A stretch of 5,621 bases of DNA. It comes from Anaerolineales bacterium UBA2232 (GTDB taxonomy: Bacteria; Chloroflexota; Anaerolineae; UBA2200). Numbering within the stretch: the first letter of the stretch is position 1; each line of letters begins with the position of its first letter. The DNA lies in assembly GCA_002348045.1 (NCBI GenBank), contig DDYO01000229.1, positions 17,899 through 23,519 on the forward strand, written 5' to 3'. Of this stretch, positions 1 through 4,892 are shown one piece after another. The notes under the pieces were generated by a model that saw only the letters and a list, made by a program, of their open reading frames with translations, searched no databases and was not told where the DNA came from. The position numbers were made by a program, and so were the translations under genes.

Positions 1-99
1 GTGCAGTATCTCCACGCCGAGAACCTCATCGCCCTTTACGCCAAGTTGAAAGGTGAAAAGGGGGCTGCCTTGTCCCAGCCAGGCAAGCGCATTCGCTGA
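1..99 (+). CDS. C-terminal tail of an unidentified protein (5' truncated by window edge)
   Basis: Frame 1 is open from the first base and ends at a TGA at 97-99, giving 32 visible residues. They begin VQYLHAENLIALYAKLKGEK and end with a basic tail (GKRIR). The segment reads like a helical, charged C-terminus. The GTG at position 1 could be internal or a start; with no upstream sequence this cannot be decided, and a continuing gene is more likely. The family is not recognisable from so short a tail. The gene converges on the minus-strand GNAT gene, and the 84 nt between their stops contain a hairpin. That this is coding at all rests only on the open frame and plausible composition. Confidence 0.5.
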   Translation: MQYLHAENLIALYAKLKGEKGAALSQPGKRIR

Positions 100-104
100 A
101 TCCA

Positions 105-158
105 AGCCGTTCTCGCCTGGAGCTCAATCAGAGGAACCAGGCAGAACAGCTAACGGCT
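105..158. terminator. Hairpin between convergent genes, possible bidirectional terminator
   Basis: Nested inverted repeats lie between the two convergent stops. AGCCGTT (105-111) can pair with AACGGCT (152-158), and inside it GCCTGG (115-120) pairs with CCAGGC (137-142). An alternative extends the inner stem with TTCT (110-113) and AGAA (143-146) around a bulged C. No T-run follows on either strand, so it is not a canonical intrinsic terminator. The position between two converging stop codons is what suggests a transcript-end role. Confidence 0.3.
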
Positions 159-183
159 GGCTATGGCTGATCAGACTGCGCTC

Positions 184-600
184 CTAGCGCGCAACGTCTT
201 CAATGTGATGGGCAAACATGATTCGGGTCGTAAGCCGAAACGACAGCTTTTTCCAAAACTCAAGGTTGTCTCCCGGCACGGTAACGGCAAGGTTAGTTGC
301 CCCCCGCTCGCTGAATCGCTTCGCGGTTTCTCGTACCAGGGCTGAGCCAATCCCGCGCCCCTGATAGTCAGGGTGCACCGATACAATGTGAATAAGGGCT
401 TTTGAACCGTCGTATACGCCGCGACTCATGCCCACGGGCGTACCCCCGTCTTCAGCAACAAGGAACACAGCAGCCTGGCACTGGCGCACCCGCAACATGG
501 CTGCCTCGCCCTCGGTGGTAGGATCTGCGTACTGCAAGTTCATCTTGAGGATTTCGACAAGTGTTTTGGCGTCCGATGGGTCAAAGTCGCGGATGATCAT
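184..600 (-). CDS. GNAT-family N-acetyltransferase
   Basis: This 138-residue protein matches the single-domain length of GCN5-related acetyltransferases, which move an acetyl group from acetyl-CoA to an amine in the cytoplasm. The N-terminus (MIIRDFDPSDAKTLVEIL) is the usual beta1-alpha1 opening. Motif A is clear at residues 75-85: VHPDYQGRGIG, the Q/R-x-x-G-x-G/A pyrophosphate-binding loop, followed by SALV. A motif B-like NLEFWKKLSF (residues 112-121) stands where the family usually has N..A..FYEKLGF. The start is ATG at 600-598, and a GGAGGGG Shine-Dalgarno sits 2 nt upstream of it on the minus strand. The gene lies 42 nt downstream of the duplicated-unit protein on the same strand, so the two are probably co-transcribed. 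The acceptor substrate (small molecule, antibiotic or protein N-terminus) cannot be inferred. Family assignment is firm; function beyond acetyl transfer is unknown. Confidence 0.9.
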   Translation of the reverse strand: MIIRDFDPSDAKTLVEILKMNLQYADPTTEGEAAMLRVRQCQAAVFLVAEDGGTPVGMSRGVYDGSKALIHIVSVHPDYQGRGIGSALVRETAKRFSERGATNLAVTVPGDNLEFWKKLSFRLTTRIMFAHHIEDVAR

Positions 601-642
601 GTCCCCTCCATCTACCCCATTGCACAGCTGAAGCCTAGTCCG

Positions 643-1035
643 TCAGAATGCCCCGAGTTGGCATTGCTTGATCCGAATACCAAGACCTTCGGCAGCATTG
701 CTAACCACTTGCCTCGCGACGCTCAAGTCCTCCGCAAGCTTCCATGCCGTGGAGCAGGTGATACTGCCGCTGGATCCCGCCGCCTCGCGAATGGCACTGG
801 CCATTTCCACGGGCACATCCTGCATGGCTTCGACGCGACGGTGCTTGCCCTCTGATTTGGCACCATAGCCAAACAAACCAAGCTGGCATTTTGAAAGGCG
901 AATGTCCAGTTCATCGGCCTTTGTGCCCACTTGCAATGGAGCAATGGACTGCTGCTGAGCAATGACAAAGGCGGCAGCACAGGGAAGCTGTCCCTCAACC
1001 AGAGCCTGCTTGACCATATCACCTAGGGGATCCAT
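643..1035 (-). CDS. Small uncharacterised protein made of two tandem copies of a C...CQLG unit
   Basis: The protein has 130 residues and no named family that I can assign with confidence. Residues 17-55 and 92-130 align without gaps over 39 positions with 15 identities. Each copy has Cys at unit position 3 (C19, C94) and a closing IR-x3-CQLG-x-F (C50, C125), so the four Cys are symmetrically placed. Between the copies is a charged linker (about 57-91). Each unit reads like a small helix-turn-helix or winged-helix fold (helix, short helix, then a strand at the CQLG end), but that is inference. The start is ATG at 1035-1033, with AAGGAG 4-5 nt upstream. The same frame stays open far upstream, antisense to the glycosyltransferase; the strong Shine-Dalgarno and the position of the promoter argue against a longer protein. 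It is the first gene of a likely two-gene unit with the GNAT gene. A DNA-binding or metal-binding regulator is possible, unproven. Confidence 0.8.
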   Translation of the reverse strand: MDPLGDMVKQALVEGQLPCAAAFVIAQQQSIAPLQVGTKADELDIRLSKCQLGLFGYGAKSEGKHRRVEAMQDVPVEMASAIREAAGSSGSITCSTAWKLAEDLSVARQVVSNAAEGLGIRIKQCQLGAF

Positions 1036-1101
1036 GACACTCCTTTCTTCTGCGACCCACTCTCTGGGCCAGCAACGATGCACGGGCCAACATTGCCTGA
1101 T

Positions 1102-1130
1102 TTTCCATGGCGGCCTCGCCTCAGTATAAT
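1102..1130 (+). promoter_or_regulatory. Promoter for the GT4/PHP pair
   Basis: A perfect TATAAT (1125-1130) is preceded after 17 nt by TTTCCA (1102-1107, 4/6 to TTGACA). The predicted start near 1137 gives a leader of about 34 nt carrying the Shine-Dalgarno AGGAG at 1159-1163. The promoter lies just upstream of the ATG at 1171 and rules out starts before it. Confidence 0.65.
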
Positions 1131-1150
1131 GGGCCAGCCCAAAACGGCAA
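1123..1150 (-). promoter_or_regulatory. Candidate promoter for the minus-strand duplicated-unit/GNAT pair
   Basis: On the minus strand, TTGCCG (1150-1145, 4/6 to TTGACA) is followed after 16 nt by TATACT (1128-1123, 5/6 to TATAAT). This would start RNA near 1116, giving a leader of about 80 nt before the ATG at 1035. The -10 overlaps the plus-strand TATAAT at 1125-1130, so the two promoters probably compete for polymerase. Confidence 0.45.
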
Positions 1151-1170
1151 GTTCGAACAGGAGCAGTGCC

Positions 1171-2364
1171 ATGCGCGTTCTTATGCTGTCGTGGGAGTAT
1201 CCCCCTCACATCGTTGGCGGGCTCGGCAGGCACGTTCTGGAACTCGCACCTGCATTGGCCAGCCGAGGCGTCGAGGTGCATGTGGTGACTCCACGCTGGG
1301 CCGGTGGCGAATGCCTTGAACAGGGAACAGGACTCACTGTCCACCGCGTCGACCCCCCTGTGGAACCTATCATCGACGCACATACGACTGCATGGCAGAC
1401 CAACACCCGGCTTGAGTTGACCGCCGCAGACCTCTGCCGCGAAGGACCTTTCGATCTCATCCACAACCATGACTGGCTCACAGCTTTTGCCGCAGCAGCC
1501 CTGAAGCGAGCCTTCAAGTTGCCGCTCCTGAGTACGATTCACGCTACGGAACAAGGGCGAGGCCGCGGATCCTTGGGCAGTGACACGGCTCGCGCCATCC
1601 ACAGCGTAGAGTGGTGGTTGACCTTTGAGTCGTGGCGCATTGTCTGCTGCAGCCAGTACATGGCTCAAGAGGTGGAGGGGTTCTTCCACGCTCCACCCGA
1701 CAAGATTGACATCATTCCCAATGGCGTGTCGACGGAGCCCTTTGACTGCTGGGAGGGCGCTGACCTCGAGATCTTCCGCAACATGTACGCTTTGCCTGAC
1801 GAGAAGGTCGTGTTCTACGTTGGGCGCTTGGTTCACGAGAAAGGCGTGCACGTACTCATCGAGGCGGCGCCCCGTATCCTGGCAGAGCATCCAGAAGCCA
1901 AGTTCGTGATTGCCGGAACCGGGTCCATGTTGGAGAGCTTGCGGGCCAGGGCATGGTCCCTGGGAGTTGGTCCCAAGGTCTTGTTCACAGGTTTCATCTC
2001 GGACGAGGACCGCAATCGGCTCTACAAGGTGGCCTCTTGCGCGGTGTTTCCCAGCCTCTACGAACCGTTTGGCATCGTTGCTCTGGAAGCCATGGCCGCA
2101 CGGGTGCCAGTGGTCGTGTCGGAGGTAGGCGGCCTGCAAGAAGTGGTCACCCATGCCGAAACCGGCATAACCGTGTATCCCAATAGTGCTGAGTCACTGG
2201 CGTGGGGAGTAAACCATACCCTGGCTCATCCCGAATGGTCGGCAGCCCGTGTCCAGAACGCATATAGCAGAGTGGTGGACGAGTACAACTGGCCTTCTAT
2301 CGCCCGCCGCACTGCGGAGGTCTATGACCGTGTAGCGACTGAACGTGCACAGTCCGACTGGTGA
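1171..2364 (+). CDS. GT4-family glycosyltransferase (GT-B fold, glycogen-synthase-like N-terminus)
   Basis: The 397 residues show both Rossmann-like halves of a GT-B retaining glycosyltransferase. The N-terminal half opens with MRVLMLSWEYPPHIVGGLGR, including the GGLG acceptor/donor loop (residues 16-19) and a DLIHNHDW segment (95-102). The C-terminal half carries VGRLVHEKG (217-225), whose Arg219 and Lys224 are the usual nucleotide-sugar phosphate contacts, IAGTGS (247-252), and the E-x7-E motif EPFGIVALE (298-306). The family transfers sugar from a nucleotide-sugar donor; related members make glycogen/maltosyl phosphate, trehalose, sucrose or cell-surface glycans, and the acceptor here is unknown. 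ATG at 1171 is chosen over the upstream in-frame ATG at 1078 because AGGAG lies 7 nt before it, homology begins exactly there, and the promoter -10 falls between the two. It is followed 21 nt later by the PHP gene. No membrane segment is evident, so it is probably cytoplasmic or peripheral. Confidence 0.93.
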   Translation: MRVLMLSWEYPPHIVGGLGRHVLELAPALASRGVEVHVVTPRWAGGECLEQGTGLTVHRVDPPVEPIIDAHTTAWQTNTRLELTAADLCREGPFDLIHNHDWLTAFAAAALKRAFKLPLLSTIHATEQGRGRGSLGSDTARAIHSVEWWLTFESWRIVCCSQYMAQEVEGFFHAPPDKIDIIPNGVSTEPFDCWEGADLEIFRNMYALPDEKVVFYVGRLVHEKGVHVLIEAAPRILAEHPEAKFVIAGTGSMLESLRARAWSLGVGPKVLFTGFISDEDRNRLYKVASCAVFPSLYEPFGIVALEAMAARVPVVVSEVGGLQEVVTHAETGITVYPNSAESLAWGVNHTLAHPEWSAARVQNAYSRVVDEYNWPSIARRTAEVYDRVATERAQSDW

Positions 2365-2385
2365 GGATGCTGACTGACCAGTGCT

Positions 2386-3063
2386 ATGCGGCTTGACCTT
2401 CACGTGCACACCCAATGCTCCTTCGACTGTCACTTGTCTCTAAGGCGCCTGCAGGAGCACGTAGTGCGCCAACGGCTTGATGGTGTGGCCGTATTGGACC
2501 CCGACGAAATCTCCTGTGCCCAGGAGCTGCAGCGCCAGGCGCGCTTCTGTGTGATCGTCGGTGAGGAGATTGACACGTTGCAAGGGGGTATTGCAGGGCT
2601 GTTTTTGCGGGAAAGGGTCCCACCCAAACTCTCTGCCACAGACACGATTGACCGCATCCACGACCAGGGTGGCCTGGTCATGATTCCGCACCCTCTGGCC
2701 CGCGGTACCCCAGGCAAGATCCAGGCCCGGGCTCTTGAGCAAATCCTCGACCGCGTTGATATCATTGAAGGGTACAACGCCCGCACCCCCCTCGCCCAGG
2801 ATGACCGGGCCGCCCGGCACCTGGCCCGACAGCACGGGTTGCCAGTGTCAGCCGGATCCGATGCCCACTTTGGTTTTGAGGTGGGGCGCGCATGGGTGGA
2901 GATGAGCGCCTTTCGGTCGCCAGCAGAGTTCCTGTCAGGCCTCCACCATGCGCGCTTGCGGTGGATACGCAAGACGCCATACTGGGTGTCAGGCCTCACC
3001 GTAATCTCCATCCCGGCCTTGACCCTCTGGCGCAGGTACTCTGGAAGACGCGGATCTGACTAG
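2386..3063 (+). CDS. PHP-domain metal-dependent phosphoesterase-like protein, one metal-site His replaced
   Basis: This is a 225-residue PHP (polymerase and histidinol phosphatase) protein. Visible motifs are H-x-H at His6/His8 (LDLHVHTQCS), GEEIDT with Glu60/Glu61, IPHP with His102, EGYNAR (128-133) and GSDAH with Asp159/His161. These are the usual multi-metal ligands of a TIM-barrel-like hydrolase acting on phosphoesters. The second motif, normally TDH(D/N), reads LDPDE here (37-41), so Pro39 replaces the His ligand; activity may be altered or lost. The C-terminal region has a hydrophobic stretch (about 199-215) flanked by Trp and Arg, which could be a membrane-associating helix. The start is ATG 2386, the first in frame after a TGA at 2371. 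No good Shine-Dalgarno lies at normal spacing (GAGG at 2363-2366 is about 19 nt away), which suggests translational coupling to the glycosyltransferase gene ending 21 nt earlier. The substrate is unknown; a sugar-phosphate or nucleotide role is only inferred from the neighbour. Confidence 0.88.
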   Translation: MRLDLHVHTQCSFDCHLSLRRLQEHVVRQRLDGVAVLDPDEISCAQELQRQARFCVIVGEEIDTLQGGIAGLFLRERVPPKLSATDTIDRIHDQGGLVMIPHPLARGTPGKIQARALEQILDRVDIIEGYNARTPLAQDDRAARHLARQHGLPVSAGSDAHFGFEVGRAWVEMSAFRSPAEFLSGLHHARLRWIRKTPYWVSGLTVISIPALTLWRRYSGRRGSD

Positions 3064-3110
3064 ATGGCGATCGCGCTCTGCGCACCGATCCGAACTTGAG
3101 AGGCCATTGC

Positions 3111-3129
3111 GATGGTTCAGAGAACCATC
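3111..3129. terminator. Perfect 8-bp hairpin at the convergent PHP/methyltransferase junction
   Basis: GATGGTTC (3111-3118) and GAACCATC (3122-3129) form a perfect 8-bp stem around an AGA loop. It overlaps the methyltransferase stop codon (TGA at 3130-3128, minus strand) and lies 48 nt after the PHP stop. No T-run follows on either strand, so it is a weak candidate bidirectional terminator or 3'-end stabiliser. Confidence 0.35.
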
Positions 3130-3814
3130 ACGGCTGCTTCCGACAAAGCAGGAGGACCATACCCTGCACTTGGCGCTGCTCCAGGACCTGCAAACCAGCA
3201 CCAGCCGTCAGGCGCCATAGGTCCTCCCGGCTGTGCCGACGAACGCTTCCCGCACGACCGGCCAGCCCTTTGGCCTGCCTGGCGAGCCACCGCAGCGGGG
3301 TCATCCTTAGCTGGGGTTTCGCCGCCGAACGCCCAGCCGGATCCAGGACGCCGATCAACAACACTCCCTGCGAACATAGCACTCGGTTCACCTGCGCTAG
3401 AAGGAACGCGGGATTCGCTGAACACTGAAGGACAGCGAGTGCCACCGCAGCGCCAAAAGACCCCCGTTCGAATGGAAGGGGTAAGTCAAAGTCGACACTG
3501 CAGAACTCGACACGAAGGTCTGGCAGCGCGCGAGCCTTTACGGCCGCGCGGCGCAGCATTCCGGAAGCAAAGTCGATCCCGGTAACCGCGTGGCCCAGTC
3601 GCGCCACCGAAAGGGAATAGTTCCCCGTGCCACAGCCCAGGTCTAGCACTCGGGTGCCAGCCTCCACGTACGAGTCCAGCCACGCTGCGGTCTGGTCTAT
3701 CTCATCCCGGAATCCTGCGATGTCCAGATAGTCATCCCAAACTAGGCTCTGCAAATCCCAGAAGATGGCCTTGGCGCGCACCTTGGCATGTTCAAGGCCA
3801 GGTAACCGTGGCAT
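3128..3814 (-). CDS. Class I SAM-dependent methyltransferase
   Basis: The 228-residue protein has the Rossmann SAM-binding fold. Motif I is RVLDLGCGTGNYS (residues 55-67), the acidic ribose-binding residue is Asp81 in GIDFASGML, a motif II/III-like VDFDLPLPF covers 107-115, and the beta5 region VLLIGVLDPAG covers 151-161. This is the UbiE/Methyltransf_11-type layout, with an N-terminal cap (about 1-50) rich in Trp and Tyr that would shape the acceptor site. It should methylate a small molecule or lipid-like acceptor in the cytoplasm; the substrate cannot be named. The start is ATG at 3814-3812, preceded by a GGAGAGGA Shine-Dalgarno. A longer frame from 3886 is rejected because it begins inside the -35 of this gene's own promoter. 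The gene stands alone on its strand, converging on PHP and divergent from the HAD gene, so it appears separately regulated. Confidence 0.9.
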   Translation of the reverse strand: MPRLPGLEHAKVRAKAIFWDLQSLVWDDYLDIAGFRDEIDQTAAWLDSYVEAGTRVLDLGCGTGNYSLSVARLGHAVTGIDFASGMLRRAAVKARALPDLRVEFCSVDFDLPLPFERGSFGAAVALAVLQCSANPAFLLAQVNRVLCSQGVLLIGVLDPAGRSAAKPQLRMTPLRWLARQAKGLAGRAGSVRRHSREDLWRLTAGAGLQVLEQRQVQGMVLLLCRKQP

Positions 3815-3857
3815 ATGGTTCCTCTCCGTCGGTGGACAGACCGCGACTACAGATGCC

Positions 3858-3886
3858 AGTGTAACGTTACCTTCACCGGCTGTCAA
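3858..3886 (-). promoter_or_regulatory. Near-consensus promoter of the methyltransferase gene with embedded palindrome
   Basis: On the minus strand, a perfect TTGACA (3886-3881) is followed after exactly 17 nt by TACACT (3863-3858, 4/6 to TATAAT). This predicts a start near 3851 and a leader of about 37 nt to the ATG at 3814. A perfect 10-bp palindrome, GTAACGTTAC (3861-3870), overlaps the -10 and spacer, where a repressor or spacer-binding activator would act. A second TTGAC lies just upstream (3893-3889). Confidence 0.65.
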
Positions 3887-3940
3887 TGGTCAACGCACCT
3901 GGTTGTGCGGCCGCTGCTTGAGCTCAGCGTCGTGTCTGTC

Positions 3941-3953
3941 GGTGATAATCACC
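3941..3953. promoter_or_regulatory. 13-bp inverted repeat, candidate operator in the methyltransferase/HAD intergenic region
   Basis: GGTGAT-A-ATCACC is a perfect 6+1+6 inverted repeat. Its inner nine bases, TGATAATCA, equal the centre of the classical 19-bp Fur box, but the flanks do not continue that consensus. It lies about 27 nt upstream of the candidate -35 of the HAD gene and about 55 nt upstream of the methyltransferase -35, so a regulator here could affect either gene. No regulator gene is visible nearby. Confidence 0.3.
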
Positions 3954-3979
3954 ACTTTGCCGACCAAGTTGCCTCCACT

Positions 3980-4008
3980 TTGCACGCTGCGGGCCGCATC
4001 GTTAGAAT
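3980..4008 (+). promoter_or_regulatory. Candidate promoter of the HAD phosphatase gene
   Basis: TAGAAT (4003-4008, 5/6 to TATAAT) is preceded after 17 nt by TTGCAC (3980-3985), a weak -35 with a TTG start. RNA would begin near 4015, leaving a leader of about 22 nt that carries the GAGGAG at 4021-4026. The -10 is credible; the -35 is poor, so an activator may help. Confidence 0.45.
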
Positions 4009-4036
4009 GCCCTGGCAAGAGAGGAGTTGTCCAACC

Positions 4037-4693
4037 ATGAGTCGCATCGTTGCCTTCTTCGACATGGACCATACGGTGCTTGCGGCAAGTTCAGGCGTGC
4101 TCTACCTGCGCTACCTTTTGCGGCACGGTCAGGTGGGCCTGCCTGTGCTCCTTCGTTCACTAGGAAACGCCATCTTGTACCGCGTGGGCCTCCTGGATTA
4201 CCCGTCGGTAATGGCCCGTCTATCGAAAGACTCTTCTGGCCTGGGAGTATCGGATCTGGTGGACTTGTGCGAACATTGGTTTCGCGAAAGTGCTGTGCAT
4301 CACATCTCCGCCACTGCCACTGAACGGATCGCATACCATCGGGACAAGGGGCACCTCGTCGTGATGCTCTCGGCCGCTACGCCCTACCTCGTAGCGCCTG
4401 TGGCCCATTACGTGGGTTGCGATGAATACCTCTGCACCCAGCTGGAGGTGGTTGACGGCAAGCTGAGCGGTAATATCGTCCCGCCCGATTGCTTCGGCCT
4501 CAACAAAGTCCATTGGGCCCAGGATTGTTTGGCCAAGAACTCGGGCGATCTCGCGGCAACGTATTTTTACAGCGACAGCTATTCTGACCTGCCACTCCTC
4601 GAGCTGGTAGGTCATCCTGTTGCGGTCAATCCAGACCCTCGACTGCGTCGCGTCGCCAGGGCCCGGGGATGGCCCATTGAAGCATTTATGTAA
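4037..4693 (+). CDS. HAD-superfamily subfamily IB phosphatase (SerB/CicA-like)
   Basis: The 218-residue protein has all four HAD motifs. Motif I is FFDMDHTVL with nucleophile Asp9 and general acid Asp11; motif II is VMLSAATP with Ser112; motif III is Lys157 in LNKVHW; motif IV is YFYSDSYSDLPLL with Asp180 and Asp184 for Mg2+. The helical cap between motifs I and II (about 18-100) is the C1 type of subfamily IB, as in phosphoserine phosphatase SerB and in CicA-like proteins. It hydrolyses a phosphomonoester via an aspartyl-phosphate intermediate. The substrate is open: phosphoserine is possible, but the Arg/Leu-rich hydrophobic cap (LRYLLRHGQVGLPVLLR) also fits lipid-phosphate-like substrates. 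The start is ATG 4037 with GAGGAG ten nt upstream; homology begins at the first residue. An in-frame extension back to 3815 is non-coding promoter region. Histidine after the second motif I Asp (DMDHT rather than DxDGT) is common in this subfamily and is not a defect. Confidence 0.9.
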   Translation: MSRIVAFFDMDHTVLAASSGVLYLRYLLRHGQVGLPVLLRSLGNAILYRVGLLDYPSVMARLSKDSSGLGVSDLVDLCEHWFRESAVHHISATATERIAYHRDKGHLVVMLSAATPYLVAPVAHYVGCDEYLCTQLEVVDGKLSGNIVPPDCFGLNKVHWAQDCLAKNSGDLAATYFYSDSYSDLPLLELVGHPVAVNPDPRLRRVARARGWPIEAFM

Positions 4694-4713
4694 GGCTCGT
4701 CCGGCACGATCTC

Positions 4714-4741
4714 TTGACTAGTGTACCAAATGCGCTATAAT
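4714..4741 (+). promoter_or_regulatory. Strong sigma70-type promoter of the TPR gene
   Basis: TTGACT (4714-4719, 5/6) and a perfect TATAAT (4736-4741) are separated by 16 nt. The predicted start near 4748 lies 55 nt after the HAD stop, so the TPR gene has its own transcript even though it follows the HAD gene on the same strand. This is among the closest-to-consensus promoters in the window. Confidence 0.7.
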
Positions 4742-4747
4742 GCTATG

Positions 4748-4892
4748 TGCACCGGCAGCGGGATGTCCTCGCTCAGCGTTCCTGATAGCGCGTATGGGCT
4801 CCCGAAGCTGGCCACCGCGGCCCCACGCACATCTTCCGCGGGTTAATCCCGAGCTGGGCACCAAGTTAGCGTGCCACACAGGACTCTGCATC
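4748..4892 (+). other. Long, apparently structured 5' leader of the TPR gene
   Basis: About 145 nt separate the predicted transcription start from the ATG, while the leaders inferred for the GT4, methyltransferase and HAD genes are under 40 nt. A closing helix is possible: AGC/GGGAT (4757-4764) with ATCCC/GCT (4846-4855), with a 2-nt bulge. Inside it, one hairpin pairs CGCTCAG (4770-4776) with CTG/AGCG (4782-4790), and another pairs the two CCGCGG copies (4815-4820 and 4836-4841). I cannot match it to a known riboswitch, SRP RNA or 6S RNA consensus. No Shine-Dalgarno of normal strength precedes the ATG. The structures were found by eye and GC-rich DNA makes such pairings easily. Confidence 0.3.

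Noticed and set aside
647..665. AATGCC/GGCATT hairpin near the end of the duplicated-unit gene
   Set aside because: It lies inside the codons for the conserved CQLG-x-F ending, with no T-run; the coding constraint explains it.
1078..1170. N-terminal extension of the glycosyltransferase from ATG 1078
   Set aside because: The segment covers the -35/-10 promoter, has no family similarity and lacks a Shine-Dalgarno; ATG 1171 has one and starts exactly at the conserved N-terminus.
1036..2154. Long minus-strand open frame (over 370 codons) antisense to the glycosyltransferase, in frame with the duplicated-unit protein
   Set aside because: The plus strand encodes a full GT4 protein with all motifs. 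The antisense sequence shows no domain, and the true minus gene has its own Shine-Dalgarno and start at 1035. Stop-free antisense frames are common in GC-rich genes.
3066..3073. GCGATCGC octamer (HIP1-like cyanobacterial motif)
   Set aside because: I noticed only this one copy, whereas HIP1-rich genomes carry it about once per kilobase or more often; probably chance.
3112..3585. Plus-strand 157-codon open frame across the methyltransferase gene
   Set aside because: It is a shadow of the minus-strand gene: Pro/Arg/Ala-rich composition, no motif, no ribosome site.
3815..4036. N-terminal extension of the HAD protein, and the 24-residue extension of the methyltransferase from 3886
   Set aside because: Both would translate the divergent promoter region; the methyltransferase extension starts inside its own -35 box. 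Good ribosome sites lie at the shorter starts.
4748..4892. TPR leader as a known RNA (SRP RNA, 6S RNA, cobalamin or TPP riboswitch)
   Set aside because: None of the signature motifs of these RNAs is present by eye; a GCCACCGC stretch only superficially resembles a cobalamin-box fragment.
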